Part shown: positions 1-11,094 of the stretch, piece after piece
Position numbering within the stretch: the first letter of the stretch is position 1
Layout: the number at the start of each line of letters is the position of its first letter
From: Brachycybe producta
Taxonomy: Eukaryota > Arthropoda > Diplopoda > Playtdesmida > Andrognathidae
Direction of reading: 5' to 3'
Assembly: GCA_036925085.1 (NCBI GenBank)
Contig: JAUPFP010000113.1
Span: 239,834 to 303,833 of the forward strand
Length of the DNA: 64,000 nucleotides
The notes under the pieces: generated by a model
What the model was told of the DNA's origin: nothing
What the model saw: the letters and a program-made list of their open reading frames with translations, nothing else
Database searches by the model: none
Translations under genes and position numbers: made by a program

Positions 1-532
1 CGCGAATCTTTCATTCATTTGTTTTCTTTTATGTCTCCTGCCCCGTTGGGTTTTGTTCTTTTTAATGTGTCCTAATCTGTTTACTTCGTTTTAATTCATT
101 TTTAGTGCTTGCTTTGCACCCCGTTGAGTTTATTTTCCTTCTTTATTCATCATGTTCTTACCCCGTTGGGTTATTGCGTTTTGCCCCGTTGGGCTTGGGT
201 TTCGTTGTATTCTCTTCTTGAAATTTTGTATGTTCACCCCTACCCCGTTGGGTCTTTGCGTTTTGTTTCTTGGTTACCCCGTTGGGTTTCCTTTTCGTTT
301 TTTTTTATTATCCCCCCCCTCGTTCCGGGGATAATCATTTCCTTTTTCCTGTAATGTTATTTTTGACTTGTTGAAGGGATGGTTGATACGAACTGCATCA
401 ACCTCTCTTTCAACATGGATGTACTCATTAGTGACATGTCGAACCACTGGACCACTTCCCTAGAACTGCAGTCTGGGGCATACCTCCCGGCTCTGAAGCA
501 CGAGGACGTGTTTCACGCCAAGTTGGGGGGTA
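1..532 (+). mobile_element. 3' internal end of an LTR retrotransposon
   Basis: This stretch lies directly upstream of the LTR at 533-1092 and ends in a purine-rich tract (AAGTTGGGGGGTA, about 520-532), the expected polypurine primer site just before a 3' LTR. A short open frame runs to about 538 but shows no recognisable gag, protease, RT or integrase motif, so the coding capacity, if any, lies to the left of the window. At 40-290 a CCCCGTTGGG motif recurs about six times at irregular spacing in a T-rich background. The element type (Gypsy or other) cannot be told from this part. Confidence 0.5.
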
Positions 533-1092
533 TGTGACACCCTGTATTTCGCCGTTTTGTCCCTCCCCTAGCCTGGGGGTCTCTGGGGACGTAGGGGACG
601 GATTTCCGCCCCTTCCTTCTCCTGTTGGAGACCCCAAAGCTTCAAGACTCATTCAGGTTCCGGTATCGGCGGATGGATACCCGTCGATGCACGGTCCCCA
701 GGGCATGTGTACCCCTGAAAAGGTGTACACAGGCCCTGGGTATAAAAGACCGTGTTTCGATAGTTTCTTGGTCCATTCTTTGATATCGAAACATGAAATA
801 ATTCATCAATGGTCCAGTGGCGAAAGCACGCCACAGTAACTCTTTCTCTGTTGTTCATGTGTTAATGGTTGGTCATGAATAAATAAGTATCGACGAACCT
901 ATCATCCGTCTCGCCTGTCTAATGATTCTTTTCAGCTACAGTGACGAAATCAAGAAATATCTACGAGAACGACCCCAGCACCAGTAGGACTCAGGTTGTA
1001 TAACACAAACGATCTCTTAACAACAAGCGGTACCCGCTCGAGTTAAGAGATTCTACAACTGAGCCCCGTAACAAAAGCTCGACATTGTTACA
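533..1092 (+). mobile_element. LTR (560 bp), family 1
   Basis: The segment begins TGTGACACCC and ends ACATTGTTACA, giving TG...CA ends. It has a TATA box (TATAAAAG, 741-748) and an AATAAA signal near 878, so it has the layout of an LTR with U3, R and U5. A second, 5'-truncated copy at 49506-49851 shares the TATAAAGG region, the ATATCGAAACATGAAATAA block and the terminal GTTACA, which supports the 3' boundary. The upstream polypurine tract suggests this is the 3' LTR of an element running in from the left. Confidence 0.7.
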
Positions 1093-4000
1093 CATAAGTG
1101 AATAAGCCTATTTTTTAAAATAGTAAAATGTTTTTGATGTCGGATAAATTGAAATTAAAGATTTAAAAATATAGAAAATAGTGACAATTAACTGACTGAG
1201 GCCCTAGTTTAGACGCAGCCCTGGGCCAGGGCCCAGTTGGCCCCCATTAAGATGGCACTGGTCATAAAATGTTTACTTTTAAAGATCAATCACAGACTAT
1301 TCTAGTTTCTAAACCAATTTGAATTGTTTACCCGTAATGTTTCTCCTGAAAAACGTTTGCTTAAAAATAACTTTTTTCAAAATCGTTGGTGAAAGAGAAG
1401 AAACCACCAATAGAACATAATAGTTATTGCAGTGGCGCCATCTGGTAGGAAAGAAACAAAATAAACACCTATTCAGCCACTTTAAGTAGGCCCTACCAAT
1501 TTAAATAATTGTTTTTTTTATGTATGACTCTTGCTAGAAAAATTTAAAGCTAAAGTGCAAAGTTTTTCTTCTTGAATCTTGGCTTTAGCACCTGAAGTTT
1601 AAACTTGAACACTCTGAGCAGCATTCTTACAACATAGAAAACACCCCTGTTATACAAGGTGGCTCAAATGTCATCACTCTATTTGAAAATGCCGTAATTT
1701 TGTTTTCAAATGTTACTTCTCCTTGAGTGACCGAAGGCTTTATTATTAGAAGGAGTAACTGTGTTTAATTTTAGGTTCGTATTCGGCCAATGAAGACCAT
1801 TTAAGACATACAATGATTTCACAATTTAATAAAAACTGTTTTAATGAATCATGTTAGGGTATACATGGTTTTGTCCCCAGCCTTAATATGAATATAATAA
1901 TAATACAAAATTTAAAAAATTCTAATGCATAATAAAAAAGTTTCAATAAAAATACATAAAGTAATTGAAAATGCAAATAATAAAAATAAGAAAAACCAGA
2001 TTTCACAGCTTACATTAAGATTTCCATGTTGGAGTTAATATGCCTTTCAATTGCAAATGCCAACACAACTGAACACAGTGGTTTTTCGGTTAGGTTGTGT
2101 TACAGATCAGTATAACTGTGTAAACAAACACATAGGCTTATATCCTTGGTTTGTGTACAGCCACTGAAAGCAGCACAACTAAACACAGTGGCATTCCATG
2201 GTTTGGTTAGTGTAGGAATGACCAGATGGCATCAACAATCTTAGGCATACCTGTTAGGTGTAACATAAACATACACCTAACAAGAACACTACACTTACCT
2301 TATTATAAAAAACTTACCGCCGCTCACGATCGACGACAAGAGTAGAGTAAAAGTCAAAATAAAATGTAACTAACAAAAATTAATTTGATAACGGGCGTGG
2401 AGCATACAATCAGATGATATTAAATTTCAATATCGTACGATTGCTCTAATAGTTCCAATGTCCATTTAGGGGGACAAAAAATTTATTTTTCCTCTCTGAT
2501 CTGTTTTTGAGGTGCAAAGTGCACCATTTTCAATTTCAATGTGTTAAGAAAATCCTTCTCTAAGAAACATTTTAAAAATACATTCGTTATCGGTCTAAAG
2601 ATGTAATAACTCAATGCCAACTACGATTGAAATTTTAATAAATCATCAGATGATTTATTATAATTTCAAGATAACAGTTTAAGAAAATGGCCGATACATC
2701 TGATAGTGGTTACTAAGACCATGTTGCCATCGGTCAACTCAGCAAGTGATCACTAGCCTAACACGTGATAAATAAGCTAACTATGAGGACAAAAGCTAAC
2801 TAACGAACGAAAAGGAATTAAGTTTGAAAGTTTTAATTATCAGTTGTTTTCTGGCTAGCCGAAGGAGAGGACAGAGAAATACTGGCATACGCGGTCTTAT
2901 AACTTAACAAAATTTCTTCCCCTTTTTTGTGCGAAATTTAGTAACTTAAAAGTTTCCCTCCTTTCTCCTTCGGCCAACAACTGAGCCCACCGTTACCTCC
3001 AACTCAGCAAAATCACCTTTTTTGGGAACAAACGAAGAAACAAAATGTATTCCAACCAGGAGGCATGGTGAGTGAAAAAACAATATATGACTATTAACTA
3101 GAAAGGCCAACAAGAACCCAGGGGAAATTAAGGTTATGGTTGGGCTGGTAGCCCCTTTACTTAAGTATTGGTTTTTGCAGTGTTGTATTGTTTGTATTAA
3201 ATTAGCTTATTAAAATGGTTGCTCAAATTTAAAGTTGCATTTTACATTGTGTACAGAGCATCACAGCTCTAAACCTGTGACACCCTGCAACATCTCATTT
3301 TTTAGGGAGTGGGCCCCTTTTTACAAAGCCCCACAATAAATCACCCTAACATACCAACCTAGCAGAGCTTCAGTGGTTTCCTTTGGATGTGATGGCAAAA
3401 GCCAAAATCCTAGTGAAAGTTAAGTTTACAATTCAGCCTATTTATACTATTTTCACTTTCTTTGGAATCCACTACTCTACTGCTGATTGGCTTATTTTGT
3501 TGGTGTGATCAGAATATTAAATATTTCAAAAATAACAACAATGTATTTTTAATCTATAGTCTTATTTTTTATAACCAGGACCAGTGAAATAAGTTGGTTT
3601 TTTAACGTGTTTGGGAGGGAGAAGGCGACTTTTTTTATTTAGTTTTCTTTAATGTACACAGTCTCATTTTTGATGTGTGTCTGGCTATTTAAGTCAGACA
3701 TACATCTATCTTTGTGTCACTGTCCTGTTATGTTTGTATGGAATTAAAAAAAGGGGAGAGGCTTTTTTATTATGTAAGCCTAACAACAAAAACTACACAA
3801 AATATAAAAAACTCAAAACCCACCACCACATCTTGAAAAAACTTGAAAAAGTTTTTTGTACATAAAAAAACAACATACTTTTTATCCACCACCCTCTTAA
3901 ATGCTAAAAAAAATATTGGTCCCCTTTTTATATGTTATAGGCCTATTTCAGAATGTCGAAAGACAATTTTAATAACTACTATATTCAAATAGTAATGCTA

Positions 4001-4126
4001 TTAGAAAAAAACATACATGTTACATGTTTTAGCATGTAATACAAACATTATCTGTCATTAATTTGTTTAGTTTTGTAACACAGTAGTGCGAATATCATTA
4101 TAAACAAATACGCACCACATGAACAT
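1093..4126. other. AT-rich DNA without recognisable gene
   Basis: No exon matching the CYP4 paralogs and no coding frame of note was found. 1261-1497 contains a degraded member of the TTAAGGTGGCTGAATA MITE family (it ends TATTCAGCCACTTTAAG). 2060-2200 has a short repeated phrase around AACACAGTGG. If gene D is intact, this stretch is part of its intron 2. Confidence 0.4.
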
Positions 4127-4760
4127 ATGGTGTTGTTGTGGTGTCTGGGCATTGTTGTGGTGTCTGGGTGTTGTACGTCTGGGTGTCTGGGTGTTGTTGT
4201 GGTGTTTTTGTGTTGTTGTGGTGTCTGGGTGTTGTGGTGTCTGGGTGTTGTGGTGTCTGGGTGTTGTGGTGTCTGGGTGTTGTGTGTCTGGGTGTTGTTG
4301 TGGTGTTTTTGTGTTGTTGTGGTGTCTGGGTGTTGTGGTGTCTGGGTGTTGTTGTGGTGTCTGGGTGTTGTTGTGGTGTCTGGGTGTTGTTGTGGTGTCT
4401 GGGTGTTGTATGTCTGGGTGTCTGGGTGTTGTTGTGGTGTCTGGGTGTTGTATGTCTGGGTGTCTGGGTGTTGTTGTGGTGTTTTTGTGTTGTTGTGGTG
4501 TCTGGGTGTTGTATGTCTGGGTGTCTGGGTGTTGTTGTGGTGTTTTTGTGTTGTTGTGGTGTCTGGGTGTTGTGGTGTTGTTGTGGTGTCTGGGTGTTGT
4601 ATGTCTGGGTGTCTGGGTGTTGTTGTGGTGTTTTTGTGTTGTACGTCTGGGTGTTGTTGTGGTGGCTGGGTGTTTTACGTCTGGGTGTTGCTGTGGTGTC
4701 TGGGTGTTGTGCATTTTGAGTGTTGTTGTGGTGTCTGGGTGTTGTTGTTTGGTTGTCGCG
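4127..4760. repeat. GT-rich minisatellite (about 19-bp unit)
   Basis: The unit is close to TGTTGTTGTGGTGTCTGGG, with 16-bp and 19-bp variants and an interspersed TGTATGTCTGGGTGTC form. Because the unit lacks stops in several frames, long open frames of 190-245 codons appear on both strands. They are low-complexity artefacts, not genes. Confidence 0.9.
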
Positions 4761-4804
4761 TGTAACGTGTTTGTATATAATAAATAATATAAGGATTGCA
4801 CCTC

Positions 4805-4998
4805 ACAGGCATCTATGCACAGCTTCAGAATTTCGTTCGCCCCACTTTTTTATGAGCATCATCAATTTCTAATTGGTTTGTTACTGGGTATAATGTCACA
4901 TGCCCCGCCCTTTTTATTTCTAATTGGTTGATATTTGGTCCGACGCTCATAAAAAGCGTGGGGCCAAAGAAATTCTGAAGCTGCGCACATATGCCTGT
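4805..4998. mobile_element. MULE-type MITE, family M2
   Basis: A 194-bp inverted-repeat element begins ACAGGCATCTATGCACAG and ends with its complement ...ATATGCCTGT. It is flanked by a perfect 9-bp target duplication, TTGCACCTC (4796-4804 and 4999-5007). A 9-bp duplication is typical of Mutator-like elements. Internal motifs (CCGCCC, TTTCTAATTGG) are shared with family M1 and other ACAGGCA-ended elements in this window. Confidence 0.85.
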
Positions 4999-5062
4999 TT
5001 GCACCTCTCGGCCACCATACTACTCTTATTCAAAACATTTTAACTCACGTTTTGGCGACATG

Positions 5063-5327
5063 CACTGGCCACCAAGGTCACCCGATTTAACAACCCACGA
5101 CTTGTTTTTTGTGGGGGTCATTTGAAAGGCAAAAGGATACGCAAACAGCCACGCGCGGACACGGGAGCAGCTCAAAATAACATTAGCCAATAAATCGATA
5201 ATCAACCGTTGAAGACAAATGGTGGAAAAATGCAATAAAGCGAGCCCAACTTTGCACAGCGACCAGAGGAGGCCACTTGGCCCCGATATTTTTTTTGGAC
5301 ATTGACAATAAAAAATACAATTACTAA
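5063..5327 (+). pseudogene. Mariner/Tc1-like transposase, C-terminal remnant
   Basis: The plus strand encodes HWPPRSPDLTTHDLFF at the start, which matches the conserved W-PRSPDL-P-D block around the last catalytic Asp of mariner/Tc1-type DDE transposases. After in-frame stops and at least one frameshift, the usual C-terminal pattern QLC...GGH resumes (RAQLCTATRGGHLAPIFF) and ends at a TAA at 5325-5327. Only the last quarter of the protein is present, so it is inactive. A minus-strand open frame over the same bases is a shadow. Confidence 0.65.
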
Positions 5328-5466
5328 ATAAAAATGTTTTTAGAAAAAATCCCATTGTTTTTTTTTTTAAATTATTTTAAAAATTATAAGCAAACCAAAT
5401 CAGATGATGACATATGGGCAACCCTGTATTAAGATGGATACATAAAATAGCTGATTTTCGAACTCT

Positions 5467-5718
5467 GATTGGTCCGTCTTTCAGTAGCAAAATTAAGAAA
5501 AGTTAAGAAAGTGTTTTAGAAACTAGAAGGGTAGCAGCTCAATCACTTAAGGATATTTTCACATTGACCCAACTTTAACCTGAGAACATTTTTTTTAAAT
5601 TTTTGTCTATAAAAAGTTCATTCTGAATGAAATCATTATAAAAATGCCTTTAAATGATTGAGCTACCCTTCTAGTTTTTAAAACACTTTAATTTTGCAAC
5701 CAGAAAGACGAAATAATC
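5467..5718. mobile_element. Inverted-repeat MITE (CTAGAAGGGTAGC family)
   Basis: Left arm GTGTTTTAGAAACTAGAAGG is mirrored near 5668-5692 (CCTTCTAGTTTTTAAAACAC), with outer arms GATTGGTCCGTCTTTC and GAAAGACGAAATAATC. Related pieces occur at 26888-27143, 41735-41890 and 53402-53530. The transposase class is not clear. Confidence 0.6.
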
Positions 5719-6014
5719 AACAGTTTACGGTTTTTTTTTTCACTTTTAAACCACCTTAAAGTAAGCGTACGTCTAATCAATTGTTCCTTTTGATTATTAA
5801 AAATAAAAATTTAATATTACTAATTTCAGTGACAAAAATTGGATGCGTTCAGTTTCTAAGCGCTTTTGAAACAGGCTTGTCAAGGCGTCAGCCTCATAAA
5901 AATATACATAATTTTTTTTTATATTCTATCAATTTAAATGAACACCGCCCTAATTACATAGCATTCTCCTCGATCCGCTTCAAAAGCGCTTAGAATGTGA
6001 ATGCAATTCCTTAC

Positions 6015-7160
6015 CTCAACAGCTTCCGCTTTTATAAAAAAAGCTCTACCTTCTGAACCATTCCATATAGAAACAACTTGATGATTAAGGAATTGATTCA
6101 AGTAAGCATTCATCTTATTAAAACATTCTAAATACAAACACACAAAAAAACAAAACTTGTTTTTGAATTGTCAAACAATGTCAACACCGGTTGTGGGACA
6201 TTTGCCCTAAAGACACTTGCCCTACGAACACTTGCCTTAAAGCTATTTGCCCTAAAGGGACACTTGCCCTAAAACCATTTGGCCTAGAGGGACACTTGTC
6301 CTAAAACCATTTGCACTAAAGGTGCATTTGCCCTAAAACCATTTACCCTAATGGGACATTTGCCCAAAAATCATTTGACATAAAACCATTTGCCCTAAAA
6401 CCACTTGCCCTAAAAAGACATTTGCCGCAGGCATGCAGAACCAATTTACCATACTCCACCAAAAGACACTAAACCATATGAAAAGCGAGAACAAAAAAGT
6501 GGCTTAGGCCTTTAGGGCAAATGGTTTTAGGGCAAATGTCCCTTTAGAGCAAATGGTTTTAGGGCAAATGTCCCTTTAGAGCAAATGGTTTTAGGGCAAA
6601 TGGCTTTAGGGCAAGTGCCCCTTTAGGGCAAATGTCTATATACCATCAACACCATGTTCTATAGTTATAAACTAGAATAGTAAAAGAATTATTTAATATA
6701 AATTTTCTTTTTGTTACCTTGAAAATTAACTATTTTTTTTTCTTCTTGCTAGTTTCCAAATAAAAATGTTTTAGTAAAGTTTTAAAATAAAACTTGAAAT
6801 GACTTATACTTGCTAACCGTATTCTAGTTTCCAGATAAACTATTTTGCTAAAGTTTTAAAATATAAAACATGGGAGTGACTAAATTGATATATTCTAGTT
6901 TTTAAATAAAAATGTTTCCTTAAATGTTTCCTTCATGAAATGACTTCAAATTTAAAATAATAAAATATATAATAACCTTCTCGAGATCCATACACATCTA
7001 AAGCATTTCCGAAAAGGAAATAAAATTTTCCAGATTTTTTTCCAGGCAATTTATCAAAAGTTGCAATAAATTTTCTCCTTTGAGGAATCCATTGAATTAA
7101 TCGAAATAAAAAATAAATGAAAACAAATCCCAAAACAGTTGACCAAATTTGAAAATTCAT
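6015..7160 (-). CDS. CYP4: CYP4-like cytochrome P450, gene D (exons 1-2, partial)
   Basis: Exon 1 is 7160-6977 and starts MNFQIWSTVL; a hydrophobic N-terminal anchor at about residues 8-22 is followed by a basic stretch (QRRK), as in ER-bound microsomal P450s. Exon 2 is 6127-6015 and includes [17 protein letters not shown]. The intron is GT-AG, phase 1, exactly as in genes A-C, and exon lengths (184 and 113 nt) equal those of B. I chose the Met at 7160 because it aligns with MNFQLW of gene C; an upstream in-frame Met at 7232 has no counterpart. Exons 3 onward are not in the 6 kb to the left, so they lie outside the window or are lost. Exon 1 is about 80 percent identical to gene C. A microsomal monooxygenase role is inferred from family; substrate unknown. 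Confidence 0.85.
6196..6643. repeat. Fold-back element made of TTTAGGGCAAATGG tandem repeats
   Basis: The left arm (6196-6425) is a tandem array in CCATTTGCCCTAAA orientation. The right arm (6505-6643) is the same unit in the opposite orientation. A non-repeated spacer with CATGCAGAACCAATTTACC lies between. An 8-bp TCAACACC occurs close outside both ends (about 6182 and 6646) and may be a target duplication, but the terminal sequence is only roughly inverted. A larger copy is at 24085-25065. Confidence 0.7.
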
Positions 7161-7239
7161 CTTGGTTTCGTTTTTTGTATTTTCTTTGAACAAAACTTTG
7201 CACCAAAAAAATAAAACTTTCTCAAACAACAATGAGTAA

Positions 7240-8340
7240 CATACTAACTCAAGTCATATTAGTAAGTAACTAACTAACTAACTCATAAGCAGTGTTGCCA
7301 ACTATTCTGAATAAAATCAACTATCTTAACAAAACCCACAAGATGCCCACCAAAACGAAAACCACATCTAAAAAAACTAGATTTTCCACTATTAATAAAA
7401 ACAAACAAGAAAGACTAGATTTCCCGTTAAAACTACAAATAATATACCGGATTTCCCGTATTTGTTTGTTAAACTGTTTAATGAAATAAAAATTATTTCT
7501 TTGCGTGTAAATTGTAATACATTCATTTTCAAAATTACATACTGATTAGTAGTGATTACAAAAAATATACCATATTTTTTAATATGAATATATTTTGTGC
7601 TCAAAAATACTGCAAAATTTATGTCAAATTATGTGCAGCATGTTCCATTTACAAATTTGTCTTTTTTTTGGGACTACATTAGCCTGTTATGAAAAAGGTC
7701 TTTTTAAAGCTTATTGTGTTTTCATTCAATAAGTTAAATATTCAAGTAAAATAATTGAATATATTATGGGAATGATGGGTTGTGACTAGACGAATAGGGC
7801 ATGTTCAGTGAACATGCCCCCTTTATGCTTGCAGGCCCGGCGTTTGGGCAAGCCGATCGAAGCAACCGCCTTGGGCCCACACTTTCAGAAGCCCTGTGCT
7901 TTCAGAAGCCCTGCACTTTCAGGAGCCCACACTTTCAGGAGCCCACACTTTCTGGAGTCCCATGCTTTCAAGAGTCCTGCACTTTCAAGAGCCATGTGCA
8001 ATCAGGAACCACACGCTTTCAGGAGCCTTGCACTGTTGACCAAACATTATTTCCCAGCCCCACTCATCGCATGGCTCCTTGGGCTCCACATACTCTAGAG
8101 CCGGCCCTGTTCCCTTGACATGTAAAATGTTCATTGCTCAAATGATCTCGTAAAAAATAAGTCGTTTCACTTCCACATTGACAAAGTGGAAATGGGTTTA
8201 CTTCACGTTTATTGTACATAATAAACTTGTTTTACTTTTATTTAGGAAAAAAAAACTTTTTTTAGTCAGGGCCGTCCTAAGAAAAAGCTTTGCCCGGGGC
8301 AACGTCTGAATATGGCGCCCCCCCCCCCCACACGCACACC
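7240..8340. other. Upstream region of gene D, no gene
   Basis: The sequence is AT-rich. A short stretch (7870-8040) repeats CACTTTCAGGAGCCC-like phrases. The segment 8880-8995, homologous to DNA immediately upstream of gene C (27709-27840), is separated from gene D exon 1 by this inserted material. No convincing open frame was found. Confidence 0.4.
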
Positions 8341-8344
8341 CACA

Positions 8345-8635
8345 CAGAAATAGTAATGATAATCTCAAAATGAAAATCTCATTTTCTCTTTCAAATATAA
8401 AAAACGGGAGGGCCCGAGGGGATAATAGGAGCAAAATTAAACTACAGTTTATCACAGGCAATTGTGCCCAGCATTAAAATTTCTTTTGCTCAGCCCTTTT
8501 ATGAACGTCATCAATTTCTAATTGGTTTGTTACTTGGTCTGACGTCATAAAAGGGCGGAGGAAAAGAAATTCTAATGCTGGGCACAATTGCCTGTGAATT
8601 TGGCTCCCGTCATTTATGACGGGTTACCCCACTAG
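8345..8635 (+). mobile_element. Helitron-like element, 3' part carrying an M3 MITE
   Basis: It ends with a hairpin (CCCGTCATTTATGACGGG) followed by TTACCCCACTAG and then a host T. A hairpin about 10 nt before CTAG and an adjoining T fit a Helitron 3' end. An inverted-repeat MITE (M3) occupies 8454-8595: ACAGGCAATTGTGCCCAGC and its complement. The 5' part of the element is missing. Confidence 0.65.
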
Positions 8636-9107
8636 TATTTTAATATTTGGGGAGCTCTAATCGTGGCGCACCAGGGCATTCACCTCAGCCCTTTGCACTG
8701 CTCTGTTTTTAGTTTTAGTAAAAAATAAAACTAGACTCTTCACTAAATTTTTAGAAAAAAAAAAACAAACAAACAAGAAAATCCACTAGCCACTAGATTA
8801 CTATTTTATCCCACTAGAAAGCCAAAAAACAACTACATCTACTGAAAAAAAAAACACCGAGTTGGCAACACTGCTCCTACGTAAGCAGTCTGAGACAAGT
8901 CTAATTTTTATTATCTTGAAGCAAAATGTAAATTGAACAATTTTTCAAGGTCTTTTTTAAAGGATTTTCTTTTTGTAAAAGCCAAAATTCAATATTAAAA
9001 AAACTGCGTTTTAGTTTGTTTATTAGTTGCTGAACGCCCCCATCAAACATCGAGGTTATTTCAGGGACATAACAAGACAATTCAAAACAAAGCTATTAAA
9101 CAACACA

Positions 9108-9316
9108 ACAGGCAATTAGAAAACGGGATGAACAGAAGTTGGCTCGATAGCCCTTTTTATGACTACCGGCAACTTCTAATTGGTTTGTTGTGTGGTTCGA
9201 CGTTGAAAAGGGCGGAGCATGTGACGTCAGACTACATAACCAACCAATTAAAAGTTGCCGGTCGTCATAAAAAGGGCGGAGCCAACTTCTGTATGTCCCG
9301 ATTTCTAATTGCCTGT
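9108..9316. mobile_element. MULE-type MITE, family M1
   Basis: A 209-bp palindromic element, ACAGGCAATTAG...CTAATTGCCTGT, is flanked by a perfect 9-bp duplication AACAACACA (9099-9107 and 9317-9325). Subterminal GGCTCCGCCC-type blocks and TGACGTCA sit inside. The 9-bp duplication points to mobilisation by a Mutator-like transposase. Confidence 0.87.
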
Positions 9317-9568
9317 AACAACACAAGCCATCAGGGCCGACAAGAGAGTAGAGAAGCCGCGACAAATTCCCGGGGCCCGTGTATTCTGCAGGGCCCGCGG
9401 GTCTGGTTATTATTTATACAAATCACAATCCAATTTTATTATTTGTGATTCTGTTGCGTATTTCTTTTAACCTCTTTGTCAGTAATCGTAATACATAGTA
9501 ATACTAGTAATAACAGAGCTTATAGGTCCGGGGTCCCAAATGTATTTTAGCTGTTGTCACTCATAACT

Positions 9569-9773
9569 ACAGGCAGTTAGAAATCGGAGAGAACTTCAGT
9601 TGGCTCCGCCCTTGTTATGACAAACGCAACTTCTAATTGGTTGGTTATGTAGTCTGACGTCACATGCCCCGCCCTTTTCGACGTCGAACCACACAACAAA
9701 CCAATTAGAAGTTGCCGGTCGTCATAACAAGGGCGGAGCCAACTGAAGTTCTCCCCAATTTCTGACTGCATGT
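9569..9773. mobile_element. MULE-type MITE, family M1
   Basis: A 205-bp copy, ACAGGCAGTTAG...CTGACTGCATGT, has a perfect 9-bp duplication CTCATAACT (9560-9568 and 9774-9782). Its right duplication overlaps the left end of the hAT-like element at 9782-9971, so it landed exactly on that junction. Confidence 0.87.
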
Positions 9774-9781
9774 CTCATAAC

Positions 9782-9971
9782 TAGGCTTGCCACCTGTGGA
9801 GGACAGTCCTCCATTCGGAAGAACTGTCCTCCGGCCAGGACGTACGCATCCTCCACGAACGTAGTTATGTTTTTATACCATTTATTGTGTGGAGGACATG
9901 TTTGCCTTAGTGGAGGACATGCAGTCCTGGCCAGAGGACATTTCTTCCGAATGGTGGACTGTCCTCACCTA
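9782..9971. mobile_element. hAT-like MITE
   Basis: A 190-bp inverted-repeat element starts TAGGCTTGCCACC, ends with TCACCTA, and has inner arms built from GGAGGACAGTCC and CATTCGGAAGAA. It is flanked by an 8-bp duplication CTCATAAC (9774-9781 and 9972-9979). Eight-base duplications with TAGG-type ends fit the hAT superfamily. Confidence 0.7.
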
Positions 9972-10242
9972 CTCATAACAGCTAAAAAATAAACCAAAAA
10001 AAGTCTTTGATTATTAATTTATTATATTACAGAAACAATAAAGATCAATTTCTATCTACAAGCATTTTTTTTTTTCTCTCTGTCATCGGTGCCCGGATTT
10101 CTTGTTTTCCCGGGGACCGAGCCATGCAGCTCTCAGCGACCCTGCAAGTCATAAGCAAATACAAGCCATTTTTCCAATACAGCTCAATTTATAAGCAAGT
10201 CAAATTGAACCAAGTCAGGACAATGCCCTAGAACATGCCCAG

Positions 10243-10326
10243 GACATGCCCTAGCCAGGATTCGAACCTAAAACGACCGCGGCACAGCAATCAAGAAACC
10301 TGCTCCATTGCGCTATGGAGCACATT
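10243..10326 (-). repeat. tRNA-derived sequence (SINE head or tRNA relic)
   Basis: On the minus strand there is an A-box-like TAGCGCAATGG (10315-10305) and, 37 bases on, a perfect B-box GGTTCGAATCC (10268-10258). Together they form an RNA polymerase III internal promoter. The B-box sits in a plausible T arm (TTAGG, loop, CCTGG). The acceptor ends do not pair, so a working tRNA is unlikely; a SINE head is more probable. Confidence 0.45.
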
Positions 10327-10713
10327 CCCAATTTTCCCCTATGTTAAACATGATTTTCAATTGCTAGTTGTTGTTTTGTTTTGTTTTTTTCTTCTTGAAT
10401 TTCAACCTAAAAATATTTTAACAAGTCTAATGTTTTCGTTTTTAACATATGATAATTGGATATCCTTGTTAAAATAAATCAAATCTAATTTAATTGATGT
10501 CTGAACGTTTTTTTTTTTGGGGGGGGGAGGGTTGAGGGGATCTTAATATGAGTACATTTTACGGACGTCATTTTGGTGACAGGTTTTATTAGAAATAATT
10601 AGAAAGTATTAAAAAACGAATAAATTAAATTAAATTAATTGCTTTTAGACATTTTCGGCTTTTGACTGACCATCCAATTAATCGAAATTATATCCATATA
10701 AACAGCATAATAC

Positions 10714-10921
10714 ACAGGCAATTAGAAATCGGGACATACAGAAGTTGGCTCCGCCCTTTTTATGACGACTGGCAACTTTTAATTGGTTGGTTATGTAGTC
10801 TGACGTCACACATGCTCCGCCCTTTTCAACGTCGAACAACACAACAAACCAATCAGAAGTTGCCGGTCGTCATAAAAAGGGCGGAGCCAACTCCTGTATG
10901 TCCCAATTTCTAATTGCCTGT
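10714..10921. mobile_element. MULE-type MITE, family M1
   Basis: A 208-bp palindromic copy, ACAGGCAATTAG...CTAATTGCCTGT, has a perfect 9-bp duplication GCATAATAC (10705-10713 and 10922-10930). Confidence 0.87.
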
Positions 10922-11094
10922 GCATAATACTGTACGTAAGAAAAAAGTATTGAGTAGCGCCATCTAGTGGATGTTTAAAAAAAAAAAAGTACATTCAAGG
11001 CGTGACCATTACATTTTAACTTATATAAATCGTGCTTCTAGGGTGGCGTTACTATCACATTTTGTGCGAAGGTAGGTATTTAAAAGCATTTACA

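Larger units (their letters stand above)
8880..10660. repeat. Segment duplicated from/to the upstream region of gene C
   Basis: Three blocks here (8882-8995, 10385-10470, 10555-10650) have matching blocks in the same order upstream of gene C (27709-27840, 27970-28040, 29379-29490). Shared phrases include AAATTCAACCTAAAAATATT-like text and TTAAATTAAATTAATTGCTT. This shows that the tandem duplication giving C and D included at least 1.8 kb upstream of the first exon. Later transposon insertions changed the spacing. Confidence 0.6.

Noticed and set aside
4067-4801. 244-codon minus frame and 190-220-codon plus frames
   Set aside because: Translation of the GT-rich minisatellite; low complexity in all frames.
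5026-5355. 109-codon minus-strand open frame
   Set aside because: The plus strand over the same bases carries recognisable transposase motifs (PRSPDL, QLC..GGH), so this is its shadow.
1-6014. Exon 3 or later exons of gene D
   Set aside because: I looked for the conserved NNLDKS...WLGLGLLT and KWHSRRKM codings on the minus strand and saw none; they may lie left of the window.
7801-8118. 105-codon and 96-codon frames with repeated FQEP/FRSP phrases
   Set aside because: They arise from an imperfect short repeat (CTTTCAGGAGCC) read in overlapping frames.
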